Source of the DNA: an uncultured Clostridia bacterium
GTDB lineage: Bacteria > Bacillota > Clostridia > Christensenellales > Borkfalkiaceae
NCBI GenBank assembly: GCA_944362555.1
Contig: CALVTL010000018.1
Span: 1 to 35,528, forward strand
DNA: 35,528 nt
Direction of reading: 5' to 3'
Position 1 is the stretch's first letter, and every line of letters begins with the position of its first letter. This document shows, piece by piece, positions 27,695-35,528 of this stretch. The position numbers were made by a program, and so were the translations under genes. The notes beneath the pieces were generated by a model. That model worked only from the letters and a program-made list of their open reading frames with translations. It was not told the DNA's origin and ran no database searches.

Positions 27695-30562
27695 TCAATC
27701 AGCCTTCCATACGGCGTAGAGGGTGCTCCCCTCCGCGGCGGAGGCAAAGGCGTCGAGCGCGTAGAGGGCTTCGCCGCCCTCGCGCTCCGCCCATCCGCCG
27801 AAGGTGTACCCCTCGCGCACGGGGGCGGTGAGCTTTGTCGTCAGCGTCGTGTTGGCGACGGCGCCCGCCGCATAGCGGAAGGAGATGAGATAGCCTTCTT
27901 CGGAGAAGGTGCAGCCGTACACGACGGGGCGGTAGGAGGAGTTCCAGCGCGCGTTCCAGCCCGCGGGGGCTGCATCTGCGTCCGTGTACACGGTGAGGCT
28001 GTCGCAGCCGTAGAGGGCGTGCGCGCCCACACTCTGAACGTTCTTCGTGAGGATCAGCGTGCCGAGCGCCGAGCAGTTGCGCAGTGCCTGCCGCCCGATG
28101 GCGGTAAGGCTTGCGGGAAGGTCGAGCGCGGCGAGCGACGTGCAGCCGAAGAAGGTGTAGTCGCCGAGGGCGGAAATGCTCCCGAGCGTGACTTCTTCGA
28201 GCGCCTCGCAGCGGTAGAAGGCGTATTCGCCGAGGGCGGTAAGGCTTGCGGGAAGGCGCGCCGCTTTGAGCGAGCTGCAGCGGTAGAAGGCGCGTTCACC
28301 CACTTCTTTGACGTTCTCGCCAAAGTACACTTCTTCGAGCGCCTCGCAGCGGTAGAAGGCGCGCTCGCCCACTTCTTTTACGTTCTCGCCCAGAATAACG
28401 CTCTTCATCGTCGCCATGTTGGCGAAGGCGTTGGCGCCGATTGCGGTGACGCCGTCGCCGATGACGACGGACGTGATGCCCGCATAGACTTCCGAGCCGT
28501 CCGAACCCGTCGAGGAGGAGTAGCAGCCATAAAAGGCGTAGTCGCCGATCGTCTGAACGGTGTCGGGGATGAGGAGCTCATTCTCGGCGGTCGCGTCGGG
28601 CGCGGCGAGCGGGCAGCGATAGAAGGCGCTCCTGCCGATGCGCCCGAGCGCAGCGGGCAGCCCCGCCGCACTCACCATCGTGCCCTCGTCGTTCTCCGTT
28701 CTCGTTGCAAGGGAAGTGAGCTTTTTGCAGCCGTAAAAGGCGTAATCGGGGATCTCTGTAAGGGTAGAGGGGAGGGTGACGGCGGAGAGGTTGGTGCACT
28801 GATAGAAGGCGCTCCTGCCGATGTAGGCGACGCTCTCGGGCAGGTGTGCCGCCGAGATGAAGTCGCAGCCGTAGAGGGCGTAGTCGGCAATGCCGCGCAC
28901 CTCCGTTCCGGAGAGGGAGAGCGCGCCGCTCGCGCCGTTGTCCTTGCATTCGACCAGCCAGTCGTCGGCAAACACCTCGCGTGCGGACGCCTCCCAGATG
29001 CCGCTGTTGCGGAATGCGTAGGTGCCGATGCGGGTGAGCGTGTCGGGAAGGTCGATGTCGGTGAGCGCCTTGCAGTTGCGGAAGGCGTAGCTCCCGATGC
29101 TTACAAGCGAGCTCTCGCCCAGCGAGCCGCTCACGCCGCCCGCGTTCTCGCCCAGAATGACGATGGAGAGCTGCTCGCAGCCGTCGAACGCCTCGTCGCC
29201 GAGCACCTCGACGCCGCTGCCGAGCACGACGCTCGTGATGGCGCTCTCTGCAAAGGCGCGCGCGCCGACAAAGCGGACGCTGTCGGGAAGGGTGAACGTG
29301 CGCGAGAAGCCTTCGTACCCCGCGAGCGCGCCGTCCGCAATGCCGACGGTGCCCGCTTGGAGCGTGACGCCCGTTTCGCTCCCCGGGGAGAGGAACCAGC
29401 CGTCCAGATAGCGGTCGGCGCCCTCCGCCTCGTCCGCAAAGAGGGCGGTCTTTGCAAAGGCGTCCTCGCCGAGGGAGGTGAGCGTCTCGGGAAGGTCTGC
29501 GCTCGCAAGCTGCGTGCAGTCTTCAAATGCGTGCGCTCCGACGGAGGTGACGCCCTCGGGCAGCGTGACTTGGGTGAGCGCCGTGCAGCCATAAAAGGCA
29601 TTTTCGCCGATGGACTCTATCGCGCCGAGCGAGAGCTTCGTCAGCGCGGTGCAGCCGCGGAAGGCGTCCGTCCCGAGCGCCGCAACCCCCGTTCCGAGCG
29701 TAACTTCGGCGAGCGCCGTGCAGTCCTTGAAGGCGGCGTCGCCGAGCGTTTGTACGCTGTCGGGCAGGGCGGCTTTGGTGAGCGCCGTACAGCCGTTGAA
29801 GGCGGAATCGCCGATCTCTGTAAGGCTGTTTCCGAAGGTGACGGCGGGGAGGGCGCGGCAGTATTCAAACGCCTGCGCGCCGATGGAGGTGAGGCTCTCG
29901 GGCAGGGTGAGGGCGGTGTTCAGGGCGCGGCAGCTCTGGAACGCCTGCGCGCCGATGGAGCGCAGCCCTTCGGCGAGCTGTACGCGCGCGAGCAGCGAGC
30001 ACCCTGCAAACGCCTGTTCCCCGATCTCGAGGATGTTGGAGCCGATGGTGACGGAGGTCACGGTGACGGTATTGCGGAACGCCTTGTCGCCGATGCGGGT
30101 GACGGGCAGTCCGCGGTAGGTGGCGGGGATGACGATGTCGCCCTGCGCGATGCCGGGACCCGAAACTTCAAAGGCGGTGTTGCCGTCGATCTGGCGGAAG
30201 GTGAGCCCGCTCTCCTCCTCCCGCGTGAAGGTGACGGGCTGCGACCAGGCGGAGTCGCCGTACAGATTGTTGGCGCCCGTGGCGGCTTTGACGCGGATGG
30301 TGTAATTGCCCGCGTCCAGCCCTTCAAGGGCGTAGGAGTTGGTGCCCGAATCCATCTCCCGCGTGCCGCCCTCGCCCTCGATGCGCACCGTGTAGAAGTC
30401 TGCGCCCGTCACGGGGTTCCACGAAAGTTCCAGGGAGATCTGGTCGATGTTGAGACCGGTGGGGGCGGGGAGCCCCGATTTGCACGCCGTGAGCAGCACG
30501 AGCAGGGCGCACAGCAGCACGCTTACGAGCAGCCGTGCGGGACGAAATTTATGAACGGTCAT
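27695..30562 (-). CDS. FN3 plus BspA-type LRR lipoprotein
   Basis: A 955-aa lipoprotein: signal peptide with lipobox LLTAC, an FN3 domain at about residues 30-105 (SLELSWNPVTGADFYTVRIE), then about 27 BspA-type LRR_5 repeats (IGDKAFRN, LTSIGAQAFEYC pattern), and a C-terminal Listeria-Bacteroides repeat (GYTFGGWAEREGG, LYAVWK). BspA-like LRR proteins mediate protein binding and adhesion. The ATG at 30562 (AGGAGG upstream) was chosen over an ATG six codons earlier. It overlaps the stop of the VWA gene by 14 bp, indicating coupling. Confidence 0.82.
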   Translation of the reverse strand: MTVHKFRPARLLVSVLLCALLVLLTACKSGLPAPTGLNIDQISLELSWNPVTGADFYTVRIEGEGGTREMDSGTNSYALEGLDAGNYTIRVKAATGANNLYGDSAWSQPVTFTREEESGLTFRQIDGNTAFEVSGPGIAQGDIVIPATYRGLPVTRIGDKAFRNTVTVTSVTIGSNILEIGEQAFAGCSLLARVQLAEGLRSIGAQAFQSCRALNTALTLPESLTSIGAQAFEYCRALPAVTFGNSLTEIGDSAFNGCTALTKAALPDSVQTLGDAAFKDCTALAEVTLGTGVAALGTDAFRGCTALTKLSLGAIESIGENAFYGCTALTQVTLPEGVTSVGAHAFEDCTQLASADLPETLTSLGEDAFAKTALFADEAEGADRYLDGWFLSPGSETGVTLQAGTVGIADGALAGYEGFSRTFTLPDSVRFVGARAFAESAITSVVLGSGVEVLGDEAFDGCEQLSIVILGENAGGVSGSLGESSLVSIGSYAFRNCKALTDIDLPDTLTRIGTYAFRNSGIWEASAREVFADDWLVECKDNGASGALSLSGTEVRGIADYALYGCDFISAAHLPESVAYIGRSAFYQCTNLSAVTLPSTLTEIPDYAFYGCKKLTSLATRTENDEGTMVSAAGLPAALGRIGRSAFYRCPLAAPDATAENELLIPDTVQTIGDYAFYGCYSSSTGSDGSEVYAGITSVVIGDGVTAIGANAFANMATMKSVILGENVKEVGERAFYRCEALEEVYFGENVKEVGERAFYRCSSLKAARLPASLTALGEYAFYRCEALEEVTLGSISALGDYTFFGCTSLAALDLPASLTAIGRQALRNCSALGTLILTKNVQSVGAHALYGCDSLTVYTDADAAPAGWNARWNSSYRPVVYGCTFSEEGYLISFRYAAGAVANTTLTTKLTAPVREGYTFGGWAEREGGEALYALDAFASAAEGSTLYAVWKAD

Positions 30563-33347
30563 GGCTGCCTCCTTCTTCATGCAGTCTGCGCTCCTTCCGC
30601 TCGCGGATGAGCTCGTGCGGCCACTTGAATTTGAACTTTCTGACGGCGATGTCCAAAAGGATGCACACGATCATGAGGATGAGGAAGGTGAGTGCGGGGT
30701 CGAACGTCTTGCGGATGAACTCCTCGAAGGAGGAGAAGATCTGCACGGCGTCCTCGATGACGGCGCCGTCGCCGCGTTCGGCGAGTGCGGCAAGGAACTG
30801 CGCGCCCTCGTCCTCCTCGCGGATGGCGTCGTATTCCTCCGAATAGGAGAAATCCTTTTTGAGGGTGATGTCTGCAAGTACGTTGCCGCTTGCGTCCACC
30901 TTTTCGATGAGGATCTCGTATACGCCCGTGCACAGGATGGAGAACTCGAATCCGACGCCGTTCCCCACCTCGGTAACGTTCACGCCCGAGGCGTAGTAGT
31001 TCATCGCCTCCTCGGAGAGCGGCGTGACGCTCACGCGCACCTGCTCGTCCTCTTCAAGGTCGGTAAAGATGTTGAGGCGGGTGGAGTAGTTGTCGTCGAT
31101 CTGCTCGACGGTGAAGTCCGCGCGGTCGGGTTCGGGCGGCTGCAGGGGGGCAAGGCTCTCCGCAATGTTCTTTATAAGCTGCCTGCCGATGTCGTCCTGC
31201 ACGAATTCCGCCGACCAGAGCCCGCTCAAATCGCACATGAAGCTGCCGACGGTGCCCGCGCCGAACTTCCACGCCGCATAGATGGGCACATAGCCGTATT
31301 CGAGGGGGACGGTCACGGAATCGTCGTCCTTGACGCGCACGCCGTAGTAGCCGTTCAGGACGGGGAACTGCGTGGAGGCGCTCATCCCCGCGAACACGGA
31401 GGTGTAGTCGCCGATGGTGGGGGAGTATTCGATGCCCTCCTGCATCTCGGCAAGGGCGATGGCGGCAAGGTCCTGCTTCATGATGTCGCCGACGAGGTGC
31501 AGCTCGTCCGACTCAAAGTTGTAGTGCTTGCCGTTCCCGCGCTCCGCCGTCTTTTCCATCTGGGTGAAGTTGCTCGAGCTGCTGCCCAGCCCCAGCGTGA
31601 TGACGGACATCGTGATGCCCTGATCGAGGTTCCAGTCGATGTACTTTCCGTAGGCGTTGGCGTCGTTCTCGCTCGTCGCCTCCAGGTGGTCGGAGGGGTT
31701 GCCGTCCGTGATGAGGATGATGTGCTTTCTGTCCGCGTCCACCGCGGCGAGCGCTCTGCCCGCGCGGTCGATGGCGCCCGAGAACACGGTGCCGCCGCTC
31801 GCCGTTCCGCCGCCCGAGCCCGACGTTCCGTTCTCCATTCTGTCGAGGGTGTCGAGGATGGTCTGCTTCTGCGAGAGGGGGAGCACGGAGACCTCCTCCG
31901 AGGCGTCCGTCGTAAAGCTCATCACGCCGCAGTAGTCGCGCGCGCTGAGCGCCTCCACCGTCTCCCGCGCGCCCTCCACGGCGGAGGGGAACAGATCGCC
32001 GCTCATCGAGCCCGACGTATCGATGACCAGCATCACCGCGACGGGCGGGCTGTAATCGATGGTCTGCACGGGCAGCATCTCCTGCAAGAGAGATCCCGCA
32101 AGGTCGGCGCGGTTGTAGGCGTGGGGAACGGGGTTGTTGTTCTGGTCGACGTCGTTGCTGCCGCCCACCGTCAGCATACTCCCGCCCAGGTCGTATACAT
32201 ATTCATAGAGCGCGGCGTCAAAGCCCTGCGGCATGGCGGCGGACGTCAAGTCCTTGTTGGAGATGTTGACGAGGATGACCTGCTGGTAGCCGCACAGCTC
32301 CTTGGCATCCTGCGGCAGCAGATCGGCGTCGGTGTGGATATTGAGGGTGTTGACGGTGTAATTCTCGGAGAGGATGCCTTCGAGATAGTCCGCCTCGCCC
32401 GCCACGTTCTCCAGAATGAGGACATCCTCAAAGACGGAGATCTCAAGGTGCGCCTGAAAGAGGTTGTTGCGCGTCACAAAGTCGGTGCTGCTCTCCAGGT
32501 TGAACAAAAGATCGTGCATCCCCGCCGACTGAAAGACGTGGGGGACGGTGAGCACCTGTTCGCCCTTTTGCAGGGTGAAGGAGAGCGCCTCGTCCGGAAA
32601 GCCCTTGTCGGACAGGGTGACGCTGACGGAGACGGGCTCCTCGACGGAGCTCTCCACCGTGAGCCGCAGATCGACCTGCTGCCCTAAAACCACCTTGTCC
32701 TGCGGGAGGGTCACCCCCGTGAGCTGCACTTCGCCGTGCGCCTCGTCGGGGAAACATACGGTGTCGATCTTGATGCCGCGCGCCGCAATGAGTTCCGCGG
32801 CGGAGAGCGCCTCGCTGTCCGTCTCCAGCCCGTCCGATAAAAGGACGATCTTGGAGGTCTGCGGATTTTCAAACTGCTGCGCCGCAAAGTCGAGGGCGGC
32901 GGCGATGTCGGTGGCGGAGGTGTCGGGCGCGGGTGCGCTCAGATACTGGCGGTACACGTCGCGCAGGTCGTAGGTGAGGGGTGCGGCGTACACGGGCTCC
33001 AGCCCGAACGTCACAACGCCCACCTTATAGCCCTCGCCGCACAGGTTGATGACGGTCTGCACATATTCGTCCTTCTCGTCCGCCTGCTCATTGCCGCTGT
33101 CCGAGAGGTCGACGAGGATCATGAGCTCGTTCTCGCGGTTGGGCACGGTATATAAAAAGGAGATGCCTGCGATGAGCGTCACGCACAGGGCGGCTGCCAG
33201 GGAGTGCAGCGTGACGGAGATGACGCGGTTGCGCGTCCTGCGGAACTTCTTCGGGATGAGGAAGAAGGGGATGAGGGTGCAGAGCAGCGCGGGGATGATG
33301 AGAAGGAGCAGCCAGGGGTGCTGAAAGGTGATGGAAAAATCGTTCAT
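30549..33347 (-). CDS. Double-VWA membrane protein (BatB-like)
   Basis: A 932-aa protein with two N-terminal TM helices (about 11-30 and 44-68). The first VWA domain begins at LILVDLSDSGN (DLSDS, a MIDAS-like DxSxS). The middle region (about 300-400) resembles a glutamine amidotransferase-like fold. A second VWA domain carries a canonical MIDAS in VMLVIDTSGSMSG plus LITDGNPSD. A C-terminal TM helix (FLILMIVCILLDIAV) is followed by a basic tail. This is the architecture of VWA proteins in MoxR-DUF58-VWA loci, which are thought to assemble or chaperone envelope complexes. Ribosome binding site AGGAGG. Confidence 0.82.
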   Translation of the reverse strand: MNDFSITFQHPWLLLLIIPALLCTLIPFFLIPKKFRRTRNRVISVTLHSLAAALCVTLIAGISFLYTVPNRENELMILVDLSDSGNEQADEKDEYVQTVINLCGEGYKVGVVTFGLEPVYAAPLTYDLRDVYRQYLSAPAPDTSATDIAAALDFAAQQFENPQTSKIVLLSDGLETDSEALSAAELIAARGIKIDTVCFPDEAHGEVQLTGVTLPQDKVVLGQQVDLRLTVESSVEEPVSVSVTLSDKGFPDEALSFTLQKGEQVLTVPHVFQSAGMHDLLFNLESSTDFVTRNNLFQAHLEISVFEDVLILENVAGEADYLEGILSENYTVNTLNIHTDADLLPQDAKELCGYQQVILVNISNKDLTSAAMPQGFDAALYEYVYDLGGSMLTVGGSNDVDQNNNPVPHAYNRADLAGSLLQEMLPVQTIDYSPPVAVMLVIDTSGSMSGDLFPSAVEGARETVEALSARDYCGVMSFTTDASEEVSVLPLSQKQTILDTLDRMENGTSGSGGGTASGGTVFSGAIDRAGRALAAVDADRKHIILITDGNPSDHLEATSENDANAYGKYIDWNLDQGITMSVITLGLGSSSSNFTQMEKTAERGNGKHYNFESDELHLVGDIMKQDLAAIALAEMQEGIEYSPTIGDYTSVFAGMSASTQFPVLNGYYGVRVKDDDSVTVPLEYGYVPIYAAWKFGAGTVGSFMCDLSGLWSAEFVQDDIGRQLIKNIAESLAPLQPPEPDRADFTVEQIDDNYSTRLNIFTDLEEDEQVRVSVTPLSEEAMNYYASGVNVTEVGNGVGFEFSILCTGVYEILIEKVDASGNVLADITLKKDFSYSEEYDAIREEDEGAQFLAALAERGDGAVIEDAVQIFSSFEEFIRKTFDPALTFLILMIVCILLDIAVRKFKFKWPHELIRERKERRLHEEGGSHDRS

Positions 33348-33360
33348 TGTGCCTCCTTTC

Positions 33361-35256
33361 TCAAAGCCCTTCCCGCGTGTACAGGAACCATTCCGTCACC
33401 AGAAGGACGAGCGCCGCGATGGCGAACCAGATGGCGAGCTCCGCCGTCGCTTCCCCCTGCGCGGTGCTCGTGTTGAGCGCGGGCAGGCGGTCTTCCACCG
33501 AGAAGATGTTGCTCTCGGCGGCGGGGATGTGCACGAAGAACTGCTCCACGACGGGCGTGCCGTTCATGCCCGTCTGCGTCACGGTGTAGTCGCCCGGGAT
33601 CGCCGCCACAAAGTCTGCGGGCAGCGCCGAAAGCTGCGTCTTTCCGGAGGGGCCGTCGAGGCTCACGTCCTCGCCGCGCGCGTCGATGGTCACCGTTTCG
33701 CCCACCTCAAAGGAGTGTCCGGAGAGCGTTGCGGGGAAATAATAGTCGAACAAATTATACATCATGATGGGGAAATCGGGCGTCACGCTGTAGTCGGTCT
33801 GCGCAAAGCTCAACGCGAGCACCACGACCTTCACGGTCGGCTCGTTGCGCGCGAGCAGGATGGGCTCGCCGTTGCAGTACAGCAGTTCCGCATAGGCGTC
33901 CGCGGACGTGATGCGGCGGTATTGCGTGACGGTGGGGATGCGCGAGGGGTCCATGTACTGCGTGATCGGGTGGGACTGCCCGAGCGAGAGGGTGAAGTTG
34001 CCGTTGGTCTGCGCGATGCTGCCGATCGTCAGCCCGCTGCCCGAGGGCGCGGCGTTGGGGTCGGCGAGCAGCACCACCCCGTCGGTCGGGAGCACGGAGG
34101 GCATGGAGTGCTCGAAGATGTAAAAGTCATATCCTTCCGTCTTGGCGTCGTCGGGGGAGACTTCGGTGATGACGATGTCCCAATCCTCCCGCTTGTTGGA
34201 GCGCAGACGGTAGAGGATGCTCCAGAAGAAGTTGTTGGGTTCGCTGCTCGCGTACTGCACGCGCAGCGTCTGCCGCTCGCCGCCGTAGACGTTGAAGTCG
34301 TTGTCGCGCGGGAGGGAATCGTTCTCGTCGACATAGACGTACATTTCGCGGAAGGAGACGATCGCCTCGCCGCTGCCGTCAAAGTCGGACGCGGTAAATT
34401 CAAGGGTCTTTTGCGGTTCAAGGTCGGTGAAGTACTCCGTCTTGCTCGCGCGGATGGTCGTGGCGGAATTGCCGTTGACGCCGAGCAGTTCGCACGTCAC
34501 CGTCATGGGCTTGGCGCGGCCGTAGCAGCCCGCCTCCACGGTAAAGGAATAGGTGTTGCTCTCGCTCAATACGGGCGTCACGCCGAGGATGGCGGCGTTC
34601 CAGTCGTCCTCGCCCGCCACGTCCACCACTTCAAAGATGCCGCTCTGCGTGTACGTCGTGGCGGTGTAGAGCACCACCTTCGCCTTGGGATTGAGGTTCA
34701 AGATCTGCTGTGCAAGTTCTGCCGCGCCGTCGATGTCCGCGCCGCCGTAGCCGCAGGGGTGCTTCTCTTCATTGAGGCGGGAGGGGAGGTCGTCCGCATT
34801 CTCCGCCGTGAGGCGGGAGACGGCGAAGTGCGCGTCGTCGTCGGCGATGATGGCGGAGAACACGCCGTTCGCCGCCGCGAGCGTCACGTTTGCCCGCTCC
34901 GTCGCCAGGCGCAGCGCGCGTTCATAGCGCGTCTCCGCTTCGGACGCCGCCATCATGTCGGCAGAGGCGTCGATGATGACGACGGTCTCGTTGTCCGAGG
35001 TCTGCACGGCGGCGGCGAGCGCGGGGCGCGCCATCATCACGGAGATGGCGGAGAGCAGCAGGAGCTGAAACACAAGGATGAGGATATTGCGCAGTTTGCT
35101 GATGGGCACGCGCTTTTTTCGGTAACGCAGGCTCAATTTCCACACATAAGTGCTGGGAACGAGCTTTTGCTGGTAGTTGGGGCGCAGGATATAGATGATG
35201 AGCAATACCGTGATGGACAGCAAGCCCAACAGCCCCAAAGGCAGTAATAACGTCAT
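33361..35256 (-). CDS. BatA-type N-terminal/VWA-like membrane protein
   Basis: A 631-aa protein with the aerotolerance-regulator (BatA) N-terminal domain: two TM helices (about 5-24 and 57-80) around KLSLRYRKKRVPISKLRNIL, then a VWA-like domain starting ETVVIIDASADMM, in which the MIDAS DxSxS is degraded to DASAD. A long beta-rich outer region follows, then a C-terminal TM helix (LAIWFAIAALVLLVTEWFLY). The degenerate MIDAS contrasts with the intact one in the partner protein. It overlaps the upstream DUF58 gene by ATGA. Confidence 0.8.
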   Translation of the reverse strand: MTLLLPLGLLGLLSITVLLIIYILRPNYQQKLVPSTYVWKLSLRYRKKRVPISKLRNILILVFQLLLLSAISVMMARPALAAAVQTSDNETVVIIDASADMMAASEAETRYERALRLATERANVTLAAANGVFSAIIADDDAHFAVSRLTAENADDLPSRLNEEKHPCGYGGADIDGAAELAQQILNLNPKAKVVLYTATTYTQSGIFEVVDVAGEDDWNAAILGVTPVLSESNTYSFTVEAGCYGRAKPMTVTCELLGVNGNSATTIRASKTEYFTDLEPQKTLEFTASDFDGSGEAIVSFREMYVYVDENDSLPRDNDFNVYGGERQTLRVQYASSEPNNFFWSILYRLRSNKREDWDIVITEVSPDDAKTEGYDFYIFEHSMPSVLPTDGVVLLADPNAAPSGSGLTIGSIAQTNGNFTLSLGQSHPITQYMDPSRIPTVTQYRRITSADAYAELLYCNGEPILLARNEPTVKVVVLALSFAQTDYSVTPDFPIMMYNLFDYYFPATLSGHSFEVGETVTIDARGEDVSLDGPSGKTQLSALPADFVAAIPGDYTVTQTGMNGTPVVEQFFVHIPAAESNIFSVEDRLPALNTSTAQGEATAELAIWFAIAALVLLVTEWFLYTREGL

Positions 35257-35528
35257 TGTATGATCCCGGTCTTTAATAATTCTTGAAAGAGCATCCGCTC
35301 GATGGGTCTATCCGTCTGAACAGTGATGAAATCGACGCCGCGGGAGGTGGCGAAGGAGCGGATATCGCCGATCATGTCGCGCAGCGCCTCCTCATAGGCG
35401 GAGAGCAGGCTGCGCGTGATGCGCAGCTTCATGTTCCGCCCGTCCTCCAATCCCTCCGACTCCGCGTCGATGAGGTTGACGCGGCCGTTGTACGAAGGGT
35501 CCGCCTCCTCGGGCGAGAGCACCTGGAT
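35253..35528 (-). CDS. DUF58 protein, C-terminal part (cut by window edge)
   Basis: The visible 91 codons (continuing beyond 35528) contain IQVLSPEEADPSYNGRVNLI, then DAESEGLEDGRNMKLRITRS, and a C terminus (GVDFITVQTDRPIERMLFQE) typical of DUF58 proteins. DUF58 proteins are usually encoded between a MoxR AAA+ ATPase and VWA genes, so a MoxR gene is expected just outside the window. Its stop is coupled by ATGA to the BatA-like gene. Confidence 0.75.
   Translation of the reverse strand: MQVLSPEEADPSYNGRVNLIDAESEGLEDGRNMKLRITRSLLSAYEEALRDMIGDIRSFATSRGVDFITVQTDRPIERMLFQELLKTGIIQ

Noticed and set aside
28019-30610. 863-codon plus-strand frame opposite the LRR lipoprotein
   Set aside because: The regular repeats simply mirror the LRR periodicity; no ribosome binding site or family features.
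30561-35247. Two long plus-strand frames (708 and 639 codons) opposite the VWA genes
   Set aside because: They are shadow frames of high-GC genes; the minus strand encodes clear MIDAS motifs and TM helices with coupled junctions.

Overview
The window reads as a GC-rich Bacillota chromosome, probably a Clostridia lineage. The evidence is strong GGAGG-type ribosome binding sites, sigma-A promoters with 17-bp spacers, BspA-type leucine-rich-repeat and Ig-like lipoproteins, and Gram-positive-style surface proteins. No rRNA or other taxonomic marker is present, so this placement is an inference. The window holds two blocks of host chromosome with one integrated mobile element between them.

Left host block (1-3991). 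After a structured-RNA tail with a terminator and a palindromic repeat comes a tightly coupled four-gene operon in which every junction is an ATGA overlap: a TfoX N-terminal-domain protein, a TrmR-like tRNA methyltransferase, a P-loop kinase-like protein and a TrhP-like U32 peptidase family protein. TrmR and TrhP belong to the pathway that makes 5-methoxyuridine at the tRNA wobble position. A diacylglycerol-kinase-family gene with an apparently leaderless start follows, then tRNA-Thr(CGU).

Integrated element (3947-23377, about 19.4 kb). A 46-bp duplication of the 3' half of tRNA-Thr bounds it exactly. A tyrosine integrase lies next to the left end. Cargo in order: a Phd/YefM-PIN toxin-antitoxin pair; a CI-like repressor with three operators; an operon of secreted or membrane-anchored proteins (892, 344, 250 and 401 aa, two of which share an Ig-like domain); small Lys/Arg-rich proteins; two convergent HTH genes with palindromic operators; an assembly-type operon ending in a Zot/pI-like ATPase; a winged-helix regulator; a replication initiator-like protein with a DnaC-type zinc motif; and, near the right end, an AT-rich NYN-domain nuclease behind a pseudoknotted leader RNA. 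No terminase, portal, capsid, relaxase or type IV secretion gene is visible. Zot plus replication protein plus integrase points to an unusually large filamentous-phage (inovirus)-like element in a Gram-positive host.

The element also carries an unannotated RNA layer. Four short minus-strand transcription units of about 70-80 nt each have a near-consensus promoter (TTGACA or TTGACT, 17 bp, TATAAT) and a terminator, and lie tail-to-tail behind genes for basic proteins. At least eleven interspersed palindromes of the form TCCCCG-N4-CGGGGA sit in the intergenic spaces, several directly at ribosome binding sites.

Right host block (23378-35528), all on the minus strand. A HepT-MntA toxin-antitoxin pair lies beside the right attachment site. 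It is followed, in reverse transcription order, by a long operon: a DUF58 protein (cut by the window edge), a BatA-type VWA membrane protein, a double-VWA membrane protein, an FN3/BspA-LRR lipoprotein and a 1150-aa Ig-like lipoprotein. This looks like a MoxR/DUF58/VWA-type envelope system with dedicated surface lipoproteins.
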